Part shown: positions 34,023-42,479 of the stretch, in pieces
Numbering within the stretch: the first letter of the stretch is position 1
Layout of the letters: each line of letters opens with the position of its first letter
The notes under the pieces: model-generated
Told to the model about the DNA's origin: nothing
Database searches by the model: none
Seen by the model: only the letters and a program-made list of their open reading frames with translations
Origin: Amycolatopsis dendrobii
Lineage (GTDB): Bacteria > Actinomycetota > Actinomycetes > Mycobacteriales > Pseudonocardiaceae
Length of the DNA: 64,000 nucleotides
Direction: 5' to 3'
NCBI RefSeq assembly: GCF_014145675.1
Contig: NZ_JACGZW010000011.1
Coordinates: 361,114 to 425,113 of the forward strand
Translations under genes and position numbers: made by a program

Positions 34023-35651
34023 TCAGTTCCCGGCAGGTTGCTGCTGTCCGGCCGCCTGCTGCTTGTACGAGCCCGCGTTCGGATCGATCGGCACCGAGTC
34101 GAACTGCTTCATGACGTTCTGCACGTTCAGCGACGCACCGGTCGGCAGGAGCCCGATGATCGACTCCGGTGCGGGCAGCCGGTTGTTCAGCCCCAGTTCC
34201 TCCGCGGTCGCCGCGTCCGGGACGCCGTAGCGGATGCCGCGGTCGGAGATCAGCTGGATCGGGCCCTTGCCGAAGGTCTTTTCGGATTCGGTGGCCGACT
34301 GCACCACCGCGCCGTACCCGGTCGGCATGTAGAAACCGGTGATCGGCACGCCGTTCGGGCCGGTGTTGCTGACGCTGATGATCTTCGAAGTGCCGTCGGC
34401 GTTCTTCTCGACCGGAATCTGCTTGTTGACGTAGACCGAGGTGTGCGCCTGGGTGTGGTCGGCGCTGAGCGTCCACCCGAGGCACGCCACCGGGGTGGGA
34501 ACGGCGTCGAGGACGGTCGGGACGACCTTCGGATAGGTGTCGACGTCCACGTAGTCAGGGTCGCCGTTCTGCAGCACCTTGACGTTGTTGATCTTGTCGA
34601 GAGTCAGGGTCGGCGTAATGGCCGAACCGCCGCTCTTGGCCGTGCGCACGATGTCCGCGACGGCGGGCGACACCTTCTGGATGCCGCTCTTGGCGATGAG
34701 CCAGAACTCCAGCGCGCCGCCGGAGGGCTGGGTCGAGAAGACGCTGCCGACGGTCAGGCCGTCGAAGTTGTTCGACGGCGCCGTGTTCTCGCCGGCCACC
34801 AGCGGCGGCACCAGCTTGGTGACCTCGGGGATCGCGTTGAGCAGGGCCTGCGACACCTTGCGCGACTTCGTCGGCAGATGCAGCGCGGCCCGCACCGGGT
34901 CGCTGCTGCCGGACGGCACCTCGGCGCGCACGGTGTTCGCGTTCGGGTGGCTCTGCGTCGCGGGCAGCCGGTAGATGAGATACGTCTTGCCGTTGCCCGT
35001 GTCGCCGAGCAGCGCCTGGTTCTCCTGCAGCTCGGTGCCGAGCTTGTCGATGCCGGCGATCACGTCCGTGTTGGTCTTGTTGACCGAGTCCTGCTGCGGC
35101 AGCGACGGGTCGAGCACGACCTCGTCGCACACCGCCCAATTGGGCGCAGTCCGCTGGTCCATCGACGGGAGCAGCTGCGGGCCGTCCGGGATGCCGGTGA
35201 GCTTCTCGCGCGGCATGTTCTTCAACTGTTCATCCGAGACGACAGTCGGGTTCTTCGCCTCGGCCGCCTGCTGCTGGCCGCCTTGGCCGCCCTGCTGTCC
35301 CTGTCCGCCCTGCTGCTTCTGCGCCATGAGGATCAGCCGCGCCGACGCGAGGTTGAACGTCGGGATCAGCCGCGCCGGATTCCCCGTGACGACATACACA
35401 GTGCCGGACTGCTCGCCGATCACGATGTTGTCCGACGACGGCACCGACGGCGCGGGGCTCAACAGGCCCCACAGCACGAAGACGACGGCGCCCAGCACAC
35501 CGAGGATCACGCCGACCGCGGTCGCGCGCCCGTGGGAGCGCATCGGGTCGTGCAACATCACCGCGTCGCGGCGGACCAGCGCGGACTGCATCCGGCGCAG
35601 GACGAACTTGTATGCCTGAACCTGAGACTTAGTCGTGGGTGTTGATGGCAT
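34023..35651 (-). CDS. eccB4: Type VII secretion protein EccB
   Basis: 542 aa. The cytoplasmic start has the family TKSQVQAYKFVLRRMQSALVRRD pattern, followed by one membrane helix (about 44-64) and a large external domain. The external part carries the R-type repeats, a Gln/Gly-rich insert (about 112-130) and two cysteines (WAVCDEV, PVACLGW) expected to form the EccB disulphide. It diverges from eccE across 156 bp. EccB is the periplasm-facing core subunit. Confidence 0.96.
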   Translation of the reverse strand: MPSTPTTKSQVQAYKFVLRRMQSALVRRDAVMLHDPMRSHGRATAVGVILGVLGAVVFVLWGLLSPAPSVPSSDNIVIGEQSGTVYVVTGNPARLIPTFNLASARLILMAQKQQGGQGQQGGQGGQQQAAEAKNPTVVSDEQLKNMPREKLTGIPDGPQLLPSMDQRTAPNWAVCDEVVLDPSLPQQDSVNKTNTDVIAGIDKLGTELQENQALLGDTGNGKTYLIYRLPATQSHPNANTVRAEVPSGSSDPVRAALHLPTKSRKVSQALLNAIPEVTKLVPPLVAGENTAPSNNFDGLTVGSVFSTQPSGGALEFWLIAKSGIQKVSPAVADIVRTAKSGGSAITPTLTLDKINNVKVLQNGDPDYVDVDTYPKVVPTVLDAVPTPVACLGWTLSADHTQAHTSVYVNKQIPVEKNADGTSKIISVSNTGPNGVPITGFYMPTGYGAVVQSATESEKTFGKGPIQLISDRGIRYGVPDAATAEELGLNNRLPAPESIIGLLPTGASLNVQNVMKQFDSVPIDPNAGSYKQQAAGQQQPAGN

Positions 35652-35807
35652 TCTCGACCTACAGTCCTCCCCGTCGCGGTACGGTTCCGCAGGATAGCCG
35701 TACGGGGACCGTCTGGTGTGGGGTTTCTACCAACTCCGGTTAGGGTCAGGCATCCCGGGACCGGCTTTCCGGGTACGCAGCACTCACGAGGGGAAGAGAA
35801 CGCGCGG

Positions 35808-37688
35808 ATGTCCGTCAGCACGCCTCCACGTCCGCCTGGTCCGCAGGGGCCGCCGCCGCCTCCCGGGGGACGCCCCCCGGGCCCGCCGCAGCGGCCCGGA
35901 AGAACCGGCGGCCCCGGCGCGGCTCCCGGCGGACCCGGCATGCCCCCTCGCACTCCCGCTCCCGGCGGCCCGGGCGGTCCCGGCGGACCTGGTGGTCCCG
36001 GACGCCCCGGCGGACCGGTCACCCCCGGGCCCGGCGTTCCCAAGCCCGGCGGCCCGGGTGCTCCCGGGGTTCCCGGCGCTCCCGGTCCCGGTGGGCCCAA
36101 GCCCGGTGGTCCGGGCGGTCCCGGCGGTCCCGGCGGGCCCAAGCCTCCTCCCGGCGGTCCCAAGCCCGGCGGGCCTGGCGGTCCGGGCGGCCCCACCGGC
36201 CCGAGGACGGGACGTCCTGGCGGCGGCGGACCTAACGGTCCGCGCCCTGGTGGTCCCGGCGGCAACGGTCCAGGCGGACCCGGTGGACCTGGTGGTCCAG
36301 GCGGACCCGGTGGACCTGGTGGACCCGGCGGCGGCGGGCCTGGCGGCCCCGGTGGCCCCGGTGGTCCCGGCGGCCCTGGCGGTCCGAACAGCGGCGGCGG
36401 CCCGGAAAACAGCGAACCCGCACCGACCGGCGGCGCCGCCGCGACCGCGCTCCGGATGGCCCCGCCCTCGCGGCGGCGCTCCGGCGGCATCTCGCTCGGC
36501 CCGCTGCCCGTGGTCAACCTGGTCGTGCTGGAAGTCGGCGTCGCGATCGGACTCGTGCTGCTGGCGATCAACATGCAGCTCAAGTACGTCGCGATCGGTG
36601 TCGCGGCGGTCGGCCTGATCTTCGCCTTCCTGCGGGTGGGCGGGCGCTGGTTCACCCAGTGGCTCGCGCTGACGCTGCGGTACCGGTTCCGCTCGCACGG
36701 TCGCGTGGCGACCCCTCCGCCGCCGACCAGCATCGAGGAACTCGCCGAGGAAAGCGCGGTCACCGGCCCGGAGGACGCGCGCGTCAGTCTCTTGCGGCTG
36801 GCCGTGCCGGACCTCGTGGTGGCGCACGCCGTCGACCACGAACGGCAGGAGGTCGGCATCGCCTGGAACGACGGGACGTGGACCGCGGTCCTGCTCGTCG
36901 AGCCGATGCCGGCGATGATCTCCCAGGCGGGCGGCGCTCCCAGCCTTCCGCTGTCCGCGCTCGCGCCGTGCCTGGAAGACCGCGGCGTGCTGCTGGACTC
37001 CATCCAGATGATCTGGCACAGCTACCCGGGTTCGGCCGCGATGCCCGCGGACGCCCCGGCGCTCAGCTCGTATCTCGAGGTGCTCGGCCCGCTGCCCGCG
37101 GCCGCCCGGCGGACCACGTGGATCGCGGTCCGGCTCGACCCTCGGCGCTGCCCGGAGGCGATCCGGGAACGCGGCGGCGGCGTCGTCGGCGCGCACCGCG
37201 CGATGATCGGTGCGCTGTCGCGGGTGCGCAACGCACTGGAGTCCCAGGGCGTGCCGACCCGGCCGTTGGACCCGGACGAGCTGCTGCGCGCCAGCATCTC
37301 GGCGGCCGAGCTCACCGCGGTCGCCGGTTCGAACGAGAAGGTCAGCCTGCAAGAGAGCTGGACCGGCGTCACCGCGGCAGGCATCGGGCACTCCAGCTAC
37401 GCGATCACCGGCTGGCCCAAGGGCAAGATCAGCGGCAGCCTCAACGGGCTGACCAGCGTGCGCGCGCTTTCCGCGACGGTCGCCATGGCGATCTCGCCGT
37501 CGGCGGACGAGGGCCGCATCGGCCTGCGCGGCGTGGTGCGGCTGAGCGCCCGCAACCCGCGCGAGCTGGACGCCGCCGACCAGCGGCTGCAGAGCATCGC
37601 GGAGCGGCTGGACGTCGACCTGACCCCGATGAAGGGCATGCAGATCTCGGCGTTCTCCGCGACGCTGCCGATCGGAGGGACCGCATGA
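35808..37688 (+). CDS. eccE: Type VII secretion protein EccE with collagen-like N-terminal tract
   Basis: 626 aa from ATG 35808. Residues 1 to about 205 are an extraordinary Gly/Pro tract (GGPGGPGGP-type repeats with Lys and Arg) that looks collagen-like. From about 230 two membrane helices appear (VVNLVVLEVGVAIGLVLLAI and VAIGVAAVGLIFAFL), then the EccE cytoplasmic domain. EccE is the outer subunit of the ESX membrane complex and is missing from ESX-4 of M. tuberculosis. In-frame sequence upstream of the ATG is less protein-like. Its stop overlaps the start of a 29-codon ORF. Confidence 0.9.
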   Translation: MSVSTPPRPPGPQGPPPPPGGRPPGPPQRPGRTGGPGAAPGGPGMPPRTPAPGGPGGPGGPGGPGRPGGPVTPGPGVPKPGGPGAPGVPGAPGPGGPKPGGPGGPGGPGGPKPPPGGPKPGGPGGPGGPTGPRTGRPGGGGPNGPRPGGPGGNGPGGPGGPGGPGGPGGPGGPGGGGPGGPGGPGGPGGPGGPNSGGGPENSEPAPTGGAAATALRMAPPSRRRSGGISLGPLPVVNLVVLEVGVAIGLVLLAINMQLKYVAIGVAAVGLIFAFLRVGGRWFTQWLALTLRYRFRSHGRVATPPPPTSIEELAEESAVTGPEDARVSLLRLAVPDLVVAHAVDHERQEVGIAWNDGTWTAVLLVEPMPAMISQAGGAPSLPLSALAPCLEDRGVLLDSIQMIWHSYPGSAAMPADAPALSSYLEVLGPLPAAARRTTWIAVRLDPRRCPEAIRERGGGVVGAHRAMIGALSRVRNALESQGVPTRPLDPDELLRASISAAELTAVAGSNEKVSLQESWTGVTAAGIGHSSYAITGWPKGKISGSLNGLTSVRALSATVAMAISPSADEGRIGLRGVVRLSARNPRELDAADQRLQSIAERLDVDLTPMKGMQISAFSATLPIGGTA

Positions 37689-37774
37689 GCGCCGCTCGCA
37701 AGCGAATCATCGTTATTCATGCCGTCGTCTCCCGGGCGACCAGCGTGAAACTCCTTAAGGAGGCGGCGGCATGA
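37685..37774 (+). CDS. 29-aa micro-ORF coupled at both ends
   Basis: ATG at 37685 overlaps the eccE TGA (ATGA), and its own TGA overlaps the ATG of the following gene (ATGA). The peptide starts MSAARKRIIVIHAVV and ends KLLKEAAA: a basic start, a short hydrophobic middle and a basic end. Codon third positions are less GC-rich (about 72%) than in neighbours. It may be a real peptide or only a coupling device that carries ribosomes to the next start. Confidence 0.4.
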   Translation: MSAARKRIIVIHAVVSRATSVKLLKEAAA

Positions 37775-38490
37775 GCACGCGAGTTCGTGACGCTGGCCAG
37801 AACAACGGCGTCGCCCCGGAGTTCACGGTCGACCCGGCCATGCTCGACGCGATCAGCCCGTCCGGCGACCGCGGCGGCGTCGTCCTCGGTTCCGGCCTCA
37901 AGGGCGAACCGCTGACCGTCTCCGCATTGCGCTCGCAGCCGACCCGCATCGTGCTCGTCGGCGGTCTCTACCTGGCCCGCCAGGTCGCGATGCGCGCCAT
38001 GGCGACGGGCGCGTGGGTGGTTGTGGCCACTGGACGTCCCGCGGCGTGGCAGGTGCTGCAACAGGCCGCCGGAAGCCGCGACGGACGCCCGTCGCCGCTG
38101 GTGCAGATCCGTCGGCTCTCGCCGGTCGAACTGCCGCGCCCGTCCGAGGACGCCCCGCTGCTCGTCGTGACCGACGGCGGACCGACCCCGCAGGACCTCT
38201 TTCCGCCCCGGTCGCCCTGGCAGACCACGGTGTACGTGCTGCCCTACCTGCACCCGCAGGCGGGCACGACGGCGAACGCCGCGGACCTCGTCCTGATGCA
38301 GCGACTGCCCGCCGGACAGGCCGAATTGGCGGCCCGGATCTGGCGGCTGCCGCCGCAGATGATGCGCCAGCTGACCACGCTGAAGGACGACCAGGTCGTC
38401 GCGCTGGGCACGAATCTGTGGCGTCCGCTGCGGCTGGTCACGACGCAGAAGGAACAGCAACTGCTCGGGCCGGTTCGCCGAGGCGACTGA
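37771..38490 (+). CDS. Hypothetical protein at the end of the eccE transcript
   Basis: 239 aa from ATG with an AAGGAGG site. There is no signal peptide and no membrane helix. The fold looks Rossmann-like alpha/beta (TRIVLVGGLYLARQVAMRAMATGAWVVVATG, then LLVVTDGGPTPQDLF). It resembles conserved T7SS-locus proteins found beside eccE in other Actinobacteria, but I do not recognise a named family. A cytoplasmic accessory role is inferred from position only. Confidence 0.75.
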   Translation: MSTRVRDAGQNNGVAPEFTVDPAMLDAISPSGDRGGVVLGSGLKGEPLTVSALRSQPTRIVLVGGLYLARQVAMRAMATGAWVVVATGRPAAWQVLQQAAGSRDGRPSPLVQIRRLSPVELPRPSEDAPLLVVTDGGPTPQDLFPPRSPWQTTVYVLPYLHPQAGTTANAADLVLMQRLPAGQAELAARIWRLPPQMMRQLTTLKDDQVVALGTNLWRPLRLVTTQKEQQLLGPVRRGD

Positions 38491-38508
38491 CTTTCGACAG
38501 CGAAAAGT

Positions 38509-38559
38509 CCGTGAGGGCCTCCTTCAGGGAATCTGATTCCCTCAACGAGGCCCTCACGG
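38509..38559. terminator. Nested-hairpin bidirectional terminator
   Basis: A perfect 13-bp outer stem (CCGTGAGGGCCTC at 38509-38521 with 38547-38559) encloses a 7-bp inner stem (AGGGAAT / ATTCCCT at 38526-38542). It lies between convergent genes. The nested form suggests a repeated element family. Confidence 0.8.
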
Positions 38560-38567
38560 CTTTCCGG

Positions 38568-39404
38568 CTACAGCTCGGTCGACGACCGCACATTCCGAGT
38601 CTGCTCCGCCCGCGCGGCCAGCAGCTCGTCCGGCGGGTAATCCACCGCCGTCAGCGTCAAGCCGTGCGCCGGGGCGACCGCGCTCTCCCGCGAGCCGCTC
38701 GCCAGGACCTCACCGGGCCAGCCGGTTCCACGGCGCCCGTCCCCTACCAGCAGCAAGACCCCGACCAGGCTGCGGACCATCGAATGGCAGAACGCGTCCG
38801 CGCTCACCTGGACTTCCAGCAGATGCTCGTCGATCCGAGTCCACTCCAGACGCTGCAGCTCGCGGATCGTCGTGCCGCCTTCGCGCTGTTTGCAGTACGC
38901 GGCGAAATCCTGCAGCCCCAGCAGTTCCGCGGCGGCGGCGTTCATCCGCTCTGTCGACAGTGGACGGCCCCAGGCCAGAGTGTCGTTGCGGCGCAACGGG
39001 TCGACACCCCACGGAGCATCGGAGACCCGGTAGCGGTAGTGGCGGCGGATGGCCGAGAACCGGGCATCGAAACCCTCGGGGGCCACACTCGCCTGCAAAA
39101 CCCGCGCATCGGCGGGCAAAAGTTTGTTCCAGCGCCCGCGCATGCGCGTCAGGTCCGGGATCCCCCGTTCGTCCACCGGAATCCGGCCCGGCGCACCGGG
39201 CGCGAACGGGACGACGTCGACGTGCACGACCTGGCCCGTCGCGTGCACCCCGGCATCCGTGCGGCCCGCGACGACCACGGATTTCGGCACCGACTCCCCC
39301 GGTGGCTGACGCTGCAGCGCCTGCTCCAGTTCGGCCTGCACGGTGCGCCGGCCGGGCTGACGCGCCCAGCCGGAGAAGTCCGTGCCGTCGTAGCTCACGT
39401 CCAA
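38568..39404 (-). CDS. truA: tRNA pseudouridine(38-40) synthase TruA
   Basis: 278 aa from TTG 39404. TruA makes pseudouridine at positions 38-40 of the tRNA anticodon arm. The catalytic Asp lies in VVAGRTDAGVHATGQV, and YDGTDFSGWARQ and FCHSMVRSLVG are family hallmarks. Between the rplQ stop and YDG the frame has only CTG or TTG candidates, no ATG or in-frame GTG before the conserved RLRLDVSYDG, so the true start is uncertain by a few residues. A strong hairpin covers that area. Confidence 0.95.
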   Translation of the reverse strand: MDVSYDGTDFSGWARQPGRRTVQAELEQALQRQPPGESVPKSVVVAGRTDAGVHATGQVVHVDVVPFAPGAPGRIPVDERGIPDLTRMRGRWNKLLPADARVLQASVAPEGFDARFSAIRRHYRYRVSDAPWGVDPLRRNDTLAWGRPLSTERMNAAAAELLGLQDFAAYCKQREGGTTIRELQRLEWTRIDEHLLEVQVSADAFCHSMVRSLVGVLLLVGDGRRGTGWPGEVLASGSRESAVAPAHGLTLTAVDYPPDELLAARAEQTRNVRSSTEL

Positions 39405-39416
39405 GCGCAGACGAAC

Positions 39417-39449
39417 GAGCCCGCCCTCCCCGTGGGGAGCGGCGGGCTC
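39417..39449. terminator. Hairpin between rplQ and truA
   Basis: GAGCCCGCC pairs with GGCGGGCTC, extended by CTCCCC / GGGGAG with one bulged base and a 2-nt loop. It ends 12 nt before the truA TTG. It could attenuate truA relative to the ribosomal genes, or bury the truA ribosome site. No T-run follows. Confidence 0.65.
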
Positions 39450-39476
39450 GTCCGATGTAGACAGTGCCGGCAGGAC

Positions 39477-40022
39477 TCAGTCCTTCTTGGCGTCGGCGTC
39501 GCTCTCGGAGGCAGCGGCCTCGTCAGCGGCCGGAGCCTCTTCGGCAGCCGGGGCCTCTTCGGTCGCGGCAGGAGCCTCCGCGGCTTCCTCGGCGACCGGA
39601 GCGGCGGCGACCTCGTCCTTGGCGAACTTGGTCTTGCGGGCCCGCTCGGCCTCCGACGTCACGGTCTTCTCCGCGACCAGTTCGATGACGGCCATGGCGG
39701 CGTTGTCGCCCTTGCGCGGCATCGTCTTGGTGATGCGGGTGTACCCGCCGGCGCGCTCCGCGAAGTGCGGGCCGATCTCGGCGAACAGCTTGTGCACGAC
39801 GTCCTTGTCCCGGACGACCTTCTGCACCAGGCGACGGTTGTGCAGGTCGCCCCGCTTCGCCTTGGTGATCAGCTTCTCAGCCAGCGGGCGGACCCGCTTG
39901 GCCTTGGCCTCGGTCGTCGTGATCTTGCCGTGCTCGAACAGCTGAGTGGCCAGGTTGGCCAGGATCAGCCGCTCGTGCGCGGCAGACCCGCCGAGCCGGG
40001 CTCCCTTGGTAGGGGTGGGCAT
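39477..40022 (-). CDS. rplQ: 50S ribosomal protein L17
   Basis: 181 aa. The bL17 core (residues 1-120: MPTPTKGARLGGSAAHERL, ITTTEAKAKRVRPLAEKLI, GGYTRITK) sits near the tunnel exit. The last 50 residues are an Ala/Glu/Asp-rich acidic tail, common in actinobacterial L17. It follows rpoA by 42 bp in the alpha operon and is preceded by an AGGAG site. Confidence 0.98.
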   Translation of the reverse strand: MPTPTKGARLGGSAAHERLILANLATQLFEHGKITTTEAKAKRVRPLAEKLITKAKRGDLHNRRLVQKVVRDKDVVHKLFAEIGPHFAERAGGYTRITKTMPRKGDNAAMAVIELVAEKTVTSEAERARKTKFAKDEVAAAPVAEEAAEAPAATEEAPAAEEAPAADEAAASESDADAKKD

Positions 40023-40064
40023 GACTTTCTCCTAGTTCAGCTCACAGCGTCCGGGCACGAGGCC

Positions 40065-41138
40065 TCAGAGCTGCTCGGTCTCTGCGTAGTCCTGGCCATC
40101 GTCGTGGCCGTCGTCCGAAATCCCGCCGCCGATGCCGGCGACCCCTTCCGACCAGCCCTCGCCGTCGTAGCTGGTGGCAGCCGCGGACGGGTCGAACCCG
40201 GGCGGGCTGTCCTTCAGCGCGAGGCCGAGGCCGACGAGCTTCAGCTTGACCTCGTCGATCGACTTGGCGCCGAAGTTGCGGATGTCGAGAAGGTCCGCCT
40301 CGCTGCGCGAGACCAGCTCGCCAACGGTGTGGATGCCTTCGCGCTTCAGGCAGTTGTACGACCGGACGGTGAGGTCCAGGTCCTCGATCGGCATCGCGTA
40401 GGCGGCGATGGTGTCCGCCTCCTGCGGCGACGGGCCGATCTCGATGCCCTCGGCGTCGACGTTCAGCTCGCGAGCGAGACCGAACAGCTCCACCAGCGTC
40501 TTGCCCGCCGAGGCCACCGCGTCGCGCGCGGTGATCGACGGCTTGGTCTCGACGTCCAGGATCAGCTTGTCGAAGTCGGTGCGCTGCTCGACACGGGTGG
40601 CCTCGACCTTGTAGGTCACCTTCAGCACCGGCGAGTAGATCGAGTCGACCGGGATCCGGCCGATCTCCGCGCCCGCCTGCTTGTTCTGCAGGGCCGGAAC
40701 GTAACCGCGGCCGCGCTCGACGACGAGCTCGATCTCGAGCTTGCCCTTGCCGTTCAGCGACGCGATGTGCAGATCCGGGTTGTGCACGGTGACGCCCGCG
40801 GGCGGCACGATGTCGGCAGCCGTGACCTCACCCGGGCCCTGCTTGCGCAGGTACATGGTGACCGGCTCGTCCTCTTCCGAGGACACGACCAGTTCCTTCA
40901 GGTTCAGGATGATGTCGGTGACGTCTTCCTTCACCCCGGGAACGGTGGTGAATTCGTGCAGCACGCCGTCGATGCGGATGCTCGTCACGGCCGCGCCCGG
41001 GATGGACGACAGCAGCGTGCGCCGCAGCGAGTTGCCGAGCGTGTAGCCGAAGCCGGGCTCCAGCGGTTCGATGGTGAACCGGGAGCGGGTCTCGTTGACC
41101 GTCTCTTCGCCGAGAGCCGGCCGCTGGGAAATCAGCAT
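40065..41138 (-). CDS. rpoA: DNA-directed RNA polymerase subunit alpha
   Basis: 357 aa. The N-terminal assembly domain (FTIEPLEPGFGYTLGNSLRRTLLSS) and the C-terminal domain (YNCLKREGIHTVGELV, FGAKSIDEVKLKL) that contacts UP elements and regulators are both intact. The extreme C-terminus is Gly/Asp-rich, as in other actinobacteria. It sits between rpsD and rplQ. Confidence 0.99.
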   Translation of the reverse strand: MLISQRPALGEETVNETRSRFTIEPLEPGFGYTLGNSLRRTLLSSIPGAAVTSIRIDGVLHEFTTVPGVKEDVTDIILNLKELVVSSEEDEPVTMYLRKQGPGEVTAADIVPPAGVTVHNPDLHIASLNGKGKLEIELVVERGRGYVPALQNKQAGAEIGRIPVDSIYSPVLKVTYKVEATRVEQRTDFDKLILDVETKPSITARDAVASAGKTLVELFGLARELNVDAEGIEIGPSPQEADTIAAYAMPIEDLDLTVRSYNCLKREGIHTVGELVSRSEADLLDIRNFGAKSIDEVKLKLVGLGLALKDSPPGFDPSAAATSYDGEGWSEGVAGIGGGISDDGHDDGQDYAETEQL

Positions 41139-41241
41139 TCCTTAATTCCTTTCCAGACGACGCCCGCCATATGACGTCGAAGGGATGGCGTGGCGGCGGC
41201 GCACTGGACGCCGCCGCCCCGTAACCAGTCGCAGAGACCGG

Positions 41242-41847
41242 TTACTTCGAGTAGAGCTCGACGATCAGCTGTTCCTGAACCGGAACGTCGATCTGCGCGC
41301 GCTCCGGGAGCTGGTGGACCAGCACGCGGAGGTTCGACGGCACGACCTGCAGCCAGGCCGGGACCGGGCGCTCGCCGAAGGCTTCCTTCGCCGCCACGAA
41401 CGGCAGCATGCCCATCGACTTCGGCCGCACGTCGATGATGTCCCACTTGGTGACCTGGTAGGACGGGACGTTGACCTTGACGCCGTTGACCAGGAAGTGG
41501 CCGTGGCTCACCAGCTGCCGCGCCTGACGGCGGGTGCGGGCGATGCCGGCGCGGTAGATCACGTTGTCCAGGCGGGACTCAAGGATCTGCAGCAGGTTCT
41601 CACCGGTCTTGCCAGGACGCCGCACGGCTTCCTTGTAGTACCGGACGAACTGGCGCTCGAGAACGCCGTAGGTGTAGCGAGCCTTCTGCTTCTCCTGCGA
41701 CTGCAGGAGGTACTCGGACTCCTTGATGCGCCCGCGGCCGTGCTGGCCCGGCGGGTAGGGGCGACGTTCGAACGCCTGGTCGCCGCCGATGAGGTCAACC
41801 TTGAGGCGACGCGAAATACGCGTCGCGGGGCCGGTGTAACGAGCCAT
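41242..41847 (-). CDS. rpsD: 30S ribosomal protein S4
   Basis: 201 aa, a primary 16S rRNA binder. It starts MARYTGPATRISRRL, lacks the zinc-type cysteine cluster (C- form), and carries the S4 RNA-binding domain at DNVIYRAGIARTRRQARQLVSHGH. It lies between rpsK and rpoA. In other bacteria S4 represses this operon; no matching leader structure was identified here. Confidence 0.98.
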   Translation of the reverse strand: MARYTGPATRISRRLKVDLIGGDQAFERRPYPPGQHGRGRIKESEYLLQSQEKQKARYTYGVLERQFVRYYKEAVRRPGKTGENLLQILESRLDNVIYRAGIARTRRQARQLVSHGHFLVNGVKVNVPSYQVTKWDIIDVRPKSMGMLPFVAAKEAFGERPVPAWLQVVPSNLRVLVHQLPERAQIDVPVQEQLIVELYSK

Positions 41848-41870
41848 TTCTTAGTACTCCTCCCCGTTCC

Positions 41871-42275
41871 TCAGACCCGGCGCCGCTTGGGCGGGCGGCA
41901 GCCGTTGTGAGGCTGCGGGGTCACGTCCTGGATGGTGCCGACCTCGAGGCCGGCCGCCTGCAGCGAGCGGATCGCCGTCTCGCGGCCCGAACCCGGGCCC
42001 TTCACGAAAACGTCGACCTTCTTCATGCCGTGCTCGGCCGCCTTGCGGGCGGCGTTCTCGGCGGCCATCTGCGCGGCGAACGGGGTCGACTTGCGCGAGC
42101 CCTTGAAGCCCACGTGGCCACTGGAGGCCCACGCGATCACGGCACCGGTCGGGTCCGTGATGGAGACGATGGTGTTGTTGAAGGTGCTCTTGATGTGCGC
42201 GTGACCGTGCGCGACATTCTTCTTTTCCTTGCGGCGGACCTTCTTGGCCCCCGCAGTGCGGGACTTGGGTGGCAT
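41871..42275 (-). CDS. rpsK: 30S ribosomal protein S11
   Basis: 134 aa, platform protein of the small subunit. Conserved stretches are HIKSTFNNTIVSITDPTG, SSGHVGFKGSRKSTPFAAQ and the C-terminal PPKRRRV. An AGGAGAA site precedes its ATG. The gap to rpsM on its upstream side is filled by a 61-codon ORF. Confidence 0.98.
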   Translation of the reverse strand: MPPKSRTAGAKKVRRKEKKNVAHGHAHIKSTFNNTIVSITDPTGAVIAWASSGHVGFKGSRKSTPFAAQMAAENAARKAAEHGMKKVDVFVKGPGSGRETAIRSLQAAGLEVGTIQDVTPQPHNGCRPPKRRRV

Positions 42276-42293
42276 TGTCTGAGGGTTCTCCTG

Positions 42294-42479
42294 TTAACGC
42301 GCGTTCTCTTGGTGAGCGGCGACCGCTTCCTGCTGCCCGCGCCGGATGATGGATCCGGCGTCGGTGTAGAGGTTCCGCAGCGCCATCGGGCGGGCGTAGA
42401 GCGCCTTGGGCGAGACACAAGCCGTGGAGCGCCGGACGGAACCGCCCATGCGAACGACCTTCTTGCCCTGGGTGCTCAC
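42294..42479 (-). CDS. Uncharacterised 61-aa basic protein between rpsM and rpsK
   Basis: The GTG start overlaps the rpsM stop (GTGA), and the stop lies 18 bp before rpsK. Codon third positions are about 85% G or C, close to true genes here. The peptide starts MSTQGKKVVRMGGSVRRS, has a single Cys, LYARPMALRNLY in the middle and ends HQENAR. It is basic with no membrane helix. It matches no ribosomal protein I know: L36 is encoded separately upstream, and bS21 or bL37-type proteins look different. Coupling and position predict a product linked to ribosome assembly. Confidence 0.6.
   Translation of the reverse strand: MSTQGKKVVRMGGSVRRSTACVSPKALYARPMALRNLYTDAGSIIRRGQQEAVAAHQENAR

Noticed and set aside
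38013..41174. 1053-codon plus-strand frame over truA, rplQ and rpoA
   Set aside because: Shadow of conserved minus-strand genes with no family-like sequence.
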